Of a DNA stretch of 6,010 bases, positions 1 to 5,309 are shown one piece after another; positions within the stretch are counted from its first letter, which is position 1; every line of letters starts with the position of its first letter. Origin of the DNA: Caulobacter sp. (GTDB lineage Bacteria; Pseudomonadota; Alphaproteobacteria; Caulobacterales; Caulobacteraceae); assembly GCA_014378155.1 (NCBI GenBank), contig JACMOF010000446.1, positions 1 to 6,010 on the forward strand. The letters run 5' to 3'. A model generated the notes under the pieces. It was given only the letters and a program-made list of their open reading frames with translations, ran no database searches and was not told where the DNA came from. The position numbers and the translations under genes were made by a program.

Positions 1-1
1 C

Positions 2-307
2 ACCGCCGAGCAGTCGTTCAAGATGCTGCGCCGGGGCGGCACGGCCAACATCATCGGCATGATCCCGGTCGGCACCATGATCGAGCTGCACGGCGCCGAC
101 TTCCTGGGCGAGCGCAAGATCCAGGGCAGCTTCATGGGCAGGAACCGCTTCCCGGTCGACATGCCCCGCCTGGTCGACGCCTATATGGCCGGCAAGCTGA
201 AGCTGGACGAACTGATCTCGCGCCGCATCGAGCTGGAAGACGTCAACTCGGCCTTCGACGAGCTGAAGCGCGGCGAACTGGCGCGCTCGGTGATCGTGTT
301 CGACTGA
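2..307 (+). CDS. Zinc-dependent alcohol dehydrogenase, C-terminal fragment (5' end outside window)
   Basis: This is the last ~101 codons of a medium-chain, zinc-type alcohol dehydrogenase of the class III/AdhC-like group. The frame is open from the window's left edge (codons begin at base 2) and ends at TGA 305-307. What is visible is the end of the Rossmann nucleotide-binding domain ('LRRGGTANIIGMIPVG', a strand plus turn after the helix) followed by the C-terminal part of the catalytic fold, with 'KIQGSFMGRNRFPVDMPRLVDAYMAGKLKLDELISRR' split across the usual family positions and the closing 'LEDVNSAFDELKRGELARSVIVF'. Such enzymes oxidise alcohols or thiol-hemiacetals with NAD(P)+ in the cytoplasm. 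The zinc ligands lie upstream, outside the window, so the substrate cannot be inferred. The family assignment is secure. A formaldehyde/thiol-dependent role would be a guess. A palindromic repeat starts four bases after the stop. Confidence 0.88.
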   Translation, partial: TAEQSFKMLRRGGTANIIGMIPVGTMIELHGADFLGERKIQGSFMGRNRFPVDMPRLVDAYMAGKLKLDELISRRIELEDVNSAFDELKRGELARSVIVFD

Positions 308-310
308 TAT

Positions 311-476
311 TCCTTCTCCCCTTGCGGGAGTAAGGTGGCGTCCAAAGGCCGACGGATGAGGGGCCGAAAGCCCTGTCAGCCGCGATGGTGGCATGACTGA
401 ACGCGATGGCGCCGTCTGGTAGACCCCTCATCTGATCCGCTGCGCGGGCCACCTTCTCCCGCAAGGGGGAGAAGGA
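311..476. repeat. Palindromic dispersed repeat, family 1 (about 53-bp inverted arms)
   Basis: The left arm (311-363) starts TCCTTCTCCCCTTGCGGGAG and ends GGATGAGGGG. The right arm (424-476) is its imperfect reverse complement, starting CCCCTCATC and ending GGGGGAGAAGGA. The outer ~28 bp of the arms match almost perfectly (an extra T on the left, an extra G on the right). The middle of each arm diverges and the GATGAGGGG inner ends match again. About 60 bp of unique sequence separates the arms and no gene fits inside. Transcribed, it would fold into a long hairpin just after the dehydrogenase stop, so it may also end or protect that transcript. Short palindromes with this kind of end are common between genes in alphaproteobacteria. 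There is no transposase here, so it would be non-autonomous if mobile. Confidence 0.85.
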
Positions 477-522
477 CCACGTTCCCCGACGGCAACGCTT
501 TCTTGAACTCTGCCTGCGCATA

Positions 523-2271
523 ATGTCGCACCACCACACGTTGCGATGGGACAGTAGAGTGAAGCTGAGTGAGTTTCTCGACGACGGGTTGGAAGGCGCG
601 CTGTTGGTCATGGGCCGGCGGAGCCGGGTGGTCCGCATCTGCGTGAGCCTGATGATCGACGGCTTGCTGCTGGCCAATTTCGGCTGGAAGGCGGCTGGCG
701 GCTGGTTCGCGGTCAATGTGGCGCTCGAGGCCTGGCTGCTGTTCCATCAGGTCCGGGCCGGCAAGAACCGCTATCCCTCGCCCCTGGTGCGGCTGGGTAC
801 GGTGGCGGCGTTCGGCGGGGCCTGGTCGATGATGGCCGCCCTGACCTGGATCAACGGTTCGCCGGCCATGAAGTTCGCCGGCCTGCTGATCCTGTTTGGC
901 CTGCTGCTCGAAGCCCTGAAATACGCCGTGCTCAGCCGCGCCGCCTTCGTCGCGCTGGCGCCCTTCCCGGTGGCCGCCCTGATCATCGCGCCGATCGTGT
1001 TCGGCGGCTTTCGCGGCTGGGAGATGGGCTTCGCGATCACCGTCCTGCTCGGCCTGGGCGCCTATCTGAGCAACGCCGCGCGGCTGATGCGCGCCAACGC
1101 TCACGCCCTTGAGGAGGCCAAGGCGCAGGCGCAGGCCGCCAATCTGGCCAAGTCCGCCTTCCTGGCGATGATGAGCCACGAGCTGCGCACGCCGATGAAC
1201 GGGGTGATAGGCATGGCCCACGCCCTGGCCGCGACCCGGCTGGACCACCGCCAGACCGACTATCTCGACACCATCGTCCAGTCCGGAGACGGACTGATGA
1301 CCATCCTCAACGACATTCTCGACCTGTCGAAAATCGAGGCCGGCAAGCTGGAGCTGGAAACCGCCAGCTTTGATGTCGCCGAACTGGGCCGTCAACTTCA
1401 CCGCCTGTGGGTCGAGACGGCCCGCGCCAAGGGCGTCGACCTGGTGCTCGACATCGCGCCCGACACGCCGGCCTGGCTGGCCGGCGACGCGGCCCGCGTG
1501 CGCCAGGTGCTGCTGAACCTGATCTCCAACGCCCTGAAGTTCACCCTGGAGGGCGGCGTCCGCATCGGCATCGCTTGCGCTGAAGGCGGCGGCGTCGAGA
1601 TCGTGGTCGCCGACACCGGCATCGGCATGTCGCCCGAGCAACTGGCCCGGCTGTTCCAACCCTTCGCCCAGGGCGAGGCCTCGACCACGCGCCGGTTCGG
1701 TGGTTCGGGCCTGGGCCTGTCGATCTGCCACCACCTGGTGACCTTGATGGGCGGACGGATTTCGGCGACCAGCCGGTCCGACCTCGGCTCGACTTTCCGG
1801 GTGACCTTGCCGCTGGCCCAGGCGGCAGCTCCCGTCGCCGTTCTGCCGGTCGCCCGCGCCACCGGACTGGGAGGCCGGCGCATCCTGGTGGTCGATGACA
1901 ACCAGGTGAACCAGATCGTCGCCAAGGCCCTGCTGGAAGCGGTCGGCGCCGTGGTCAGCCTGGCGGATGACGGCCGCCACGGCCTGGACCGCCTGGCCGC
2001 CGAGGACTTCGACCTGGTCTTGATGGACCTCCACATGCCGACGATGGACGGCGTCGAGGCCCTGGCCCGCATCCGGGCCGGCGAAGGCGGTCGCGACGAC
2101 ATCCCGGTCATCGCTCTGACCGCCGACGGCATGTCGGGCGAGGCCGAGCGCCTGATGGGCCTGGGCTTCGACGACGTGCAGCACAAGCCGATCCAGCCGG
2201 CTCTGCTGATGCGGGCCGTGGCGGAGTGGTGCCATGCGCCGCGACGAGAACTCTTGGCCAAGGCCTCGTAA
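523..2271 (+). CDS. Membrane-bound hybrid sensor histidine kinase with C-terminal receiver domain
   Basis: The 582-residue protein has about six hydrophobic segments (roughly residues 36-55, 58-75, 88-108, 115-135, 139-160, 165-183) and no recognisable periplasmic or PAS sensor domain. A short coiled linker (about 184-208) leads to the HisKA domain with '[10 protein letters not shown]' (phosphorylatable His219). The HATPase domain has the N box (N332, N336), the G1 box 'DTGIG' (364-368), the F box (F378, F381) and the G2 box 'GGSGLGLS' (393-400). A receiver domain follows from about 453, with acidic pair D458/D459, phospho-acceptor D502 in '[11 protein letters not shown]', T533 and K555. All catalytic residues are present, so it should autophosphorylate and pass phosphate to its own receiver, and from there probably to a separate phosphotransferase. 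No response regulator or Hpt gene is adjacent, so it is an orphan kinase and the signal is unknown. The start is uncertain: ATG 523 has no Shine-Dalgarno, while GTG 559 (residue 13) has GGGA about 8 bases upstream and starts closer to the first conserved-looking segment. Confidence 0.93.
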   Translation: MSHHHTLRWDSRVKLSEFLDDGLEGALLVMGRRSRVVRICVSLMIDGLLLANFGWKAAGGWFAVNVALEAWLLFHQVRAGKNRYPSPLVRLGTVAAFGGAWSMMAALTWINGSPAMKFAGLLILFGLLLEALKYAVLSRAAFVALAPFPVAALIIAPIVFGGFRGWEMGFAITVLLGLGAYLSNAARLMRANAHALEEAKAQAQAANLAKSAFLAMMSHELRTPMNGVIGMAHALAATRLDHRQTDYLDTIVQSGDGLMTILNDILDLSKIEAGKLELETASFDVAELGRQLHRLWVETARAKGVDLVLDIAPDTPAWLAGDAARVRQVLLNLISNALKFTLEGGVRIGIACAEGGGVEIVVADTGIGMSPEQLARLFQPFAQGEASTTRRFGGSGLGLSICHHLVTLMGGRISATSRSDLGSTFRVTLPLAQAAAPVAVLPVARATGLGGRRILVVDDNQVNQIVAKALLEAVGAVVSLADDGRHGLDRLAAEDFDLVLMDLHMPTMDGVEALARIRAGEGGRDDIPVIALTADGMSGEAERLMGLGFDDVQHKPIQPALLMRAVAEWCHAPRRELLAKAS

Positions 2272-2274
2272 ATA

Positions 2275-2401
2275 CCGCTCAGCCCGGCGAATGCCGAGAC
2301 CCAGATCCAAGGTCGCTGAGGATGATTGGAGAGGCGCGGCGCCATTGTCGTCAGCCCCATCGCCATTCCATCTGGGTCCCGGCATTCGCCGGGATGAGCG
2401 G
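2275..2401. repeat. Palindromic repeat, family 2, gene-less (MITE-like)
   Basis: The arms at 2275-2306 and 2370-2401 are 32-bp inverted copies with two mismatches. The outer end reads CCGCTCA, the core is CCCGGCGAATGCCG and the inner end is ACCCAGAT. Each arm is itself a small palindrome (CCGGC / GCCGG around GAAT). The 63 bp between them holds no gene. The repeat begins three bases after the kinase stop codon and could form a large hairpin at the 3' end of that mRNA, but it lacks a T-tract. The same arm recurs twice around the GIY-YIG gene at 4426-4893 with the same inside/outside orientation, so this looks like a short version of that element. Confidence 0.88.
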
Positions 2402-2498
2402 ATCGGAGATATCCACAGCGTCCCAATCGAACTCTGGACGAACCGATCATGCCGCGTGCGAAAATCATCGGTTCCGCCTATGTTGACCGCTACCCGCC
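2402..2498 (+). promoter_or_regulatory. Upstream region of dnaG with DnaA-box-like site and 7-bp inverted repeat
   Basis: This is the only unique sequence between the family-2 repeat and dnaG, so a dnaG promoter should lie here or inside the repeat. Visible elements are ATATCCACA at 2409-2417 (one mismatch to the classical DnaA box TTATCCACA), a perfect inverted repeat AACCGAT (2441-2447) / ATCGGTT (2467-2473), and a weak -10-like TATGTT at 2479-2484 without a matching -35. No Shine-Dalgarno precedes the dnaG ATG, so a transcript starting around 2490 would be nearly leaderless. None of these sites is strong enough to call a promoter firmly. Confidence 0.3.
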
Positions 2499-4424
2499 AT
2501 GCGTTTCGACGACCACTTCCTGGACGAACTGAAGAACCGCCTTCGCCCTTCCGACGTGATCGGAAAATCGGTGAAGCTGCGGCGGCAGGGGCGCGAATAT
2601 GCGGGGCTGTCGCCGTTCACCAAGGAAAAGAGCCCGTCGTTCTTCGTCAATGACGACAAGGGCTTCTACCACTGCTTCTCCAGCGGCAAGCATGGCGACA
2701 TCATCAGTTTCCTGCAGGAAACCGAGCGGCTGACCTTCACCGAGGCGGTCGAGCGGTTGGCGGCCGAGGCCGGCATGGCCCTGCCCGAGCCGGACGCTCG
2801 CGCCGCGCAAGAAGACAAGAAACGCGCCACCCTGACCGACTGGATGGACCTGGCCGCCGCCTGGTTCGAGAGCGAGCTACGCCGTCCCGTCGGCCAGGCT
2901 GCCCGCGACTACCTGGTCCGCCGCGCCTTGCCGCAGGACCAGTGGAGCCCTTTTCGTTTGGGCTTTTCACCCTCCGGGCGAACCGCGCTGAAGGACTATC
3001 TGATCGCCAAGGGCGCTTCGCCGGGCGAACTGGTCGAGGCCGGCCTGCTGATCGCGCCCGAGGACGGCGGCGCGCCCTATGACCGGTTCCGCGACCGGAT
3101 CATCTTTCCGATCACCGACACCCGGGGCCGGGTGGTGTCGTTCGGCGGCCGGGCCATGGATCCCGCCGCCCGCGCCAAATATCTGAACGGCCCCGAGACC
3201 ACGCTCTTCCACAAGGGCCGGCTGCTGTATGGCCTGTACGAGGCCCGCAAGCTGCTGCACGCCGCCCAGGCCGCCGCCGGTCCCGAGAAGGGCGTCGAGC
3301 AGACGCCGCTGATGGTGGTCGAGGGCTATATGGACGTCATCGCCTGCCAGCGGGCGGGCCTGCCGGCCGTGGCGCCCATGGGCACGGCCATGACCGAGGA
3401 GCAGATGGAGGTGCTGTGGCGCCTGCATCCCGAACCCACCCTCAGCTTCGATGGCGACAAGGCCGGCCAGCGCGCCGCCAGCCGGGCCATCGACCGCGCC
3501 CTGCCGCTGCTCAAGCCCGGCCGGTCGTTCAAGTTCTCTATGGTGACCGGCGGCAAGGATCCCGACGACGTCCTGCGCGAACAGGGCGCGGCGGCGCTGA
3601 AGAGCCAGATGACGGCGACCACCCCCTTCGTCCAGGCCTTGTTCGACCGCGAACGTGACCTGGAGCCTCTGGACACCCCCGAGCGCAAGGCGGGCTTCAA
3701 GCAGCGGCTGCGGGCCGCGGCCGGCACGATCGCTGACAAGGACCTGGCGGCGGCCTATCGCGACGACCTCTATGCCCGGCTGGACGCCCTGTTCCCCAAG
3801 CCGGGCTATGGCGGCGGCCAGAGTGGCGGCGGCGAGGGCCGTCCTTGGGTCCCGCGCGCCCAGTGGAAGGGCGGCAGGGATCGCGCGCCGCCCGATCCGG
3901 GCATCCGGGGCGTTGCTCGGGCCGAGATCGGCACGCGGCTCAAGCCCTTCCACGCCGCCGTGGCCATCGCCGCCCTCGACCATCCCGCCTGGGCGCGCTC
4001 CTATGACGAGGCCATCGAGCGCATCGGCTTTGGCGATCCCCGCCTCGCGCCCCTGGCGGCCGAACTGTTCGACGCCCTGTCCGACGATATCAGCGACGAC
4101 GTCGCCTTCCGCGACATCTTGACGCGCAAGGGCCTGGGCGAGCAGGTCGCCGAGGTCGAGCGCGTGGCCGCCGCCATCAGCGCGCCCTTCCTCGATCCCA
4201 AGATGGAGCCCCACCGCGCCAAGGCCCTGTGGTCTGCCTGCTACGAGGCCCTGGTCGAGATCGGCGACAGCGAGCGCGCGTTGGGGTCGCTCCGCCGCGA
4301 AGCCGTCACCGCCGAGACCCTGACGGCGACCCGCGACCTGCGGGTGCGGATCGGGGTGCTGGAGCGGCGGATCAGCGGGCTGGAGTTCTGGGAAGCGCCG
4401 GTGACGGTGCTGCCGATCACGTAG
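2499..4424 (+). CDS. dnaG: DNA primase DnaG
   Basis: The 641-residue replicative primase makes the RNA primers used by DNA polymerase III and is recruited by the replicative helicase DnaB. The N-terminal zinc-binding-type domain spans about residues 1-95, with the family pattern 'GLSPFTKEKSPSFFVND' and 'FYHCFSSGKHGDIISFL'. The catalytic core follows: the basic motif 'RFRDRIIFPI' (196-205), 'SFGGRAM', 'KYLNGPET', then the TOPRIM fold with E275 in 'VVEGYMDV' and the metal-binding D318/D320 of 'SFDGDKAG'. A glycine/proline-rich linker (about 435-470) precedes the C-terminal DnaB-interaction domain (about 475-641). The length is normal for the family. Three of the four zinc ligands known from E. 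coli DnaG are replaced (S38, T41, S62), and only C59 remains. ATG 2499 gives the expected 'MRFDDHFLDELKNRL' start but has no Shine-Dalgarno. The stop abuts the repeat-bounded cassette at 4426. Confidence 0.98.
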   Translation: MRFDDHFLDELKNRLRPSDVIGKSVKLRRQGREYAGLSPFTKEKSPSFFVNDDKGFYHCFSSGKHGDIISFLQETERLTFTEAVERLAAEAGMALPEPDARAAQEDKKRATLTDWMDLAAAWFESELRRPVGQAARDYLVRRALPQDQWSPFRLGFSPSGRTALKDYLIAKGASPGELVEAGLLIAPEDGGAPYDRFRDRIIFPITDTRGRVVSFGGRAMDPAARAKYLNGPETTLFHKGRLLYGLYEARKLLHAAQAAAGPEKGVEQTPLMVVEGYMDVIACQRAGLPAVAPMGTAMTEEQMEVLWRLHPEPTLSFDGDKAGQRAASRAIDRALPLLKPGRSFKFSMVTGGKDPDDVLREQGAAALKSQMTATTPFVQALFDRERDLEPLDTPERKAGFKQRLRAAAGTIADKDLAAAYRDDLYARLDALFPKPGYGGGQSGGGEGRPWVPRAQWKGGRDRAPPDPGIRGVARAEIGTRLKPFHAAVAIAALDHPAWARSYDEAIERIGFGDPRLAPLAAELFDALSDDISDDVAFRDILTRKGLGEQVAEVERVAAAISAPFLDPKMEPHRAKALWSACYEALVEIGDSERALGSLRREAVTAETLTATRDLRVRIGVLERRISGLEFWEAPVTVLPIT

Positions 4425-4425
4425 A

Positions 4426-4465
4426 TTGATAATCCGCTCATCCCGGCGAATGCCGGGACCCAGAT
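4426..4465 (+). repeat. Left inverted arm of the GIY-YIG cassette (family 2)
   Basis: The 40-bp arm reads TTGATAAT at the outer end, then CCGCTCAT, the small palindrome CCCGGC-GAAT-GCCGGG (4442-4457), and ACCCAGAT at the inner end. It is the reverse complement of 4854-4893 with a single mismatch. It lies between the convergent ends of dnaG and the GIY-YIG gene, so its hairpin could act on both transcripts, although no T-tract follows. The outer eight bases (TTGATAAT) are not present in the related repeat at 2275-2401. Confidence 0.92.
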
Positions 4466-4485
4466 ACATCCTGAGCGTCGCGCAA

Positions 4486-4779
4486 TTAGGCGTTCAAATT
4501 CAATCCGACAAACAGGTCCCGCCAATCTGGATTGGCTTCTTCGATCAGCATCAGCTTCCAGGAACGGCGCCATTCCTTGATCCGGCGCTCACGCTTAAAT
4601 GCTTCGTCGCGGGACTCATAAACCTCATACCAAACAAGCATGACGCAGCCGTATTTGGCCGTGAAGCCCCCTCGGCTTTCATCCCGATGCTCCTCGATGC
4701 GGCGCAGCAAATCGTCAGTCGAACAGATATAGAGCGTGCCGTTTCGCTGGCTGGCGACGATGTAGGTATAGAAAGCCAT
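4486..4779 (-). CDS. Small GIY-YIG family endonuclease (UPF0213/COG2827-like)
   Basis: This 97-residue single-domain protein of the stand-alone GIY-YIG group is about the usual length. The motif order is intact: 'YTYIVAS' (GIY half, Y4/Y6), 'GTLYIC' (YIG half, Y17-I18-C19), 'DLLRRIEEH' with the expected catalytic Arg27 and His31, 'FKRERRIKEWRR' with the expected metal-binding Glu64, and the family-typical 'NPDWRDLF' (83-90). The YIG glycine is replaced by cysteine (codon TGT, one base from GGT), which may weaken the enzyme. GIY-YIG domains cut DNA phosphodiester bonds with a divalent metal; the role of these small members is not settled. The start at 4779 matches the usual 'MAFYTY' beginning; an upstream in-frame ATG at 4803 would add eight residues without resemblance to the family, and neither has a clear Shine-Dalgarno. 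The gene faces against dnaG and rpoD inside the inverted-repeat cassette. Confidence 0.9.
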   Translation of the reverse strand: MAFYTYIVASQRNGTLYICSTDDLLRRIEEHRDESRGGFTAKYGCVMLVWYEVYESRDEAFKRERRIKEWRRSWKLMLIEEANPDWRDLFVGLNLNA

Positions 4780-4853
4780 GCTCGTATATCCGCGCACGTT
4801 CATGACTGGCGAAAGCAGAAAAACGGGGGTTTCGATTTAGGCGCCATGGATGG

Positions 4854-4893
4854 ATCTGGGTCCCGGCACTCGCCGGGATGAGCGGATTATCAA
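4854..4893 (-). repeat. Right inverted arm of the GIY-YIG cassette (family 2)
   Basis: This is the reverse complement of the left arm 4426-4465 with one mismatch, located in the hairpin loop (CCCGGC-ACTC-GCCGGG, 4862-4877, instead of GAAT). The inner end ATCTGGG faces the nuclease gene and the outer end ends ATTATCAA. It lies about 75 bases upstream of the nuclease start, so any promoter of that gene is either in this arm or in the short stretch 4780-4853. Confidence 0.92.
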
Positions 4894-4928
4894 GACTGGC
4901 ATCAGAGAGCGTGCGCCTATCCCGTCTT

Positions 4929-4962
4929 GACTCCGGCGTCATGCGACGCCATCTGGCGACTC
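4929..4962. promoter_or_regulatory. Inverted repeat flanked by two GANTC methylation sites
   Basis: GACTC at 4929-4933 and GACTC at 4958-4962 bracket a perfect 6-bp inverted repeat GGCGTC-ATGC-GACGCC (4935-4950). GANTC is the target of the CcrM DNA methyltransferase of alphaproteobacteria, whose methylation state can control promoters through GcrA in Caulobacter. The sites are seen in the sequence. A role in rpoD control is a weak inference. Confidence 0.25.
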
Positions 4963-5115
4963 ACGGATTTGCCACGCTGCTGATTGACATCGCTCGGGCC
5001 GCCATTTGCATGTGCGCGCCCTCCTTGAAACAGGATGTCACCCTCGTCGCCGCCAGGTCCCAGTGGCTGCTGAAACCTCTCGAAGGTCGATGCTGATCAC
5101 GCCCGAAGTCAGCGC

Positions 5116-5141
5116 CTCCGCAATGAGCCTAGCTCGCGGAG
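5116..5141 (+). other. Bulged stem-loop in the rpoD upstream region
   Basis: CTCCGC (5116-5121) pairs with GCGGAG (5136-5141), and GAGC (5125-5128) pairs with GCTC (5132-5135) around a CTA loop. That gives a ten-base-pair stem with a three-base AAT bulge on one side. No T-tract follows, so it is not a normal terminator. It could be an RNA structure or a dyad for a DNA-binding protein. Confidence 0.35.
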
Positions 5142-5264
5142 CGTTCAGCCATGGCTCTTCGGCGCGTGTCAGGTGTTTTCCTTGAGAATTTTTCAGCGAT
5201 GCGCTGGAAGCGTGAACGGACGGCAGGGCGCGATGCGCAGGCGACCCACCATTTAGACATTTCA

Positions 5265-5295
5265 CGGCGCGCGCCACGAACCAGGCGCCGCGCCG
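5265..5295 (+). promoter_or_regulatory. GC-rich hairpin just upstream of the rpoD ribosome-binding site
   Basis: CGGCGCGCGCC (5265-5275) pairs with GGCGCCGCGCCG (5284-5295) to form an 11-bp all-GC stem with one bulged C (5288) and an 8-base loop. It ends five bases before the Shine-Dalgarno GGAG (5300-5303) and is followed by GTTTCG. It leaves the ribosome site exposed, so it might stabilise the 5' end, pause RNA polymerase or tune initiation. The pairing is visible; the function is inferred. Confidence 0.45.
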
Positions 5296-5299
5296 TTTC

Positions 5300-5303
5300 G
5301 GAG
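5300..5303 (+). promoter_or_regulatory. Ribosome-binding site of rpoD
   Basis: GGAG lies six bases before ATG 5310. It fixes this ATG as the start, since the downstream protein then begins with the short polar leader typical before sigma region 1.1. Confidence 0.75.
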
Positions 5304-5309
5304 ACTTGA

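Larger units (their letters stand above)
4426..4893. mobile_element. Inverted-repeat-bounded cassette carrying a GIY-YIG nuclease gene
   Basis: This 468-bp segment is delimited by 40-bp inverted arms with one mismatch and contains a single minus-strand gene for a small GIY-YIG endonuclease. It begins one base after the dnaG stop and separates dnaG from rpoD, two genes that are often adjacent. The arms carry the same family-2 sequence as the gene-less palindrome at 2275-2401. There is no transposase and no convincing target-site duplication (only a trivial 2-bp GA on both sides). Calling it mobile is an inference from the repeat architecture and from its position inside a conserved gene pair. 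Confidence 0.55.
4894..5309 (+). other. Gene-less rpoD upstream region and leader
   Basis: I see no credible protein or RNA gene in these 416 bases; short open frames on both strands have no recognisable product or ribosome site. The region must hold the rpoD promoter(s) unless transcription reads through from dnaG. Candidate pieces are TTGACT at 4927-4932 overlapping a GANTC site, a perfect -35-like TTGACA at 4984-4989 with only a poor -10 behind it, CTTGAAA at 5034-5040 (resembling a sigma-32 -35, followed after 10 bases by CCCTCGT, a spacing that is short for that class), and an AT-rich patch at 5175-5194. Several inverted repeats (4935-4950, 5116-5141, 5265-5295) fill the rest. Confidence 0.5.

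Noticed and set aside
376..2385. Very long minus-strand open frame (669 codons) opposite the kinase
   Set aside because: It is antisense to a protein with complete kinase and receiver motifs. The composition (Gln/Arg/Gly/His-rich, no domain) is typical of a shadow frame in GC-rich DNA.
2275..2401. CRISPR array or intrinsic terminator
   Set aside because: Only two arms in inverted, not direct, orientation, so not CRISPR. No T-tract follows either hairpin, so a Rho-independent terminator is not supported.
2967..4469. Long minus-strand open frame (500 codons) opposite dnaG
   Set aside because: Antisense shadow of the primase gene. It starts inside the repeat arm and shows no motif.
4426..4881. 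Plus-strand frame of 151 codons through the cassette
   Set aside because: It lies opposite the GIY-YIG gene, starts in one repeat arm and ends in the other, and has no recognisable protein sequence.
5034..5057. Sigma-32 heat-shock promoter (CTTGAAA ... CCCTCGT)
   Set aside because: The -35 is good, but the spacing of 10 bases is short and the -10 matches poorly. Kept only as a remark.
4878..5096. Plus-strand frame of 72 codons after the cassette
   Set aside because: The start codon is inside the repeat arm, there is no ribosome site, and the protein resembles nothing I know.
5182..5210. Sigma-70 promoter from TTGAGA in the AT-rich patch
   Set aside because: No acceptable -10 at 12-18 bases downstream.
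5038..5277. Minus-strand frame of 79 codons in the rpoD upstream region
   Set aside because: No ribosome site or recognisable domain. It overlaps hairpins and the probable rpoD leader.
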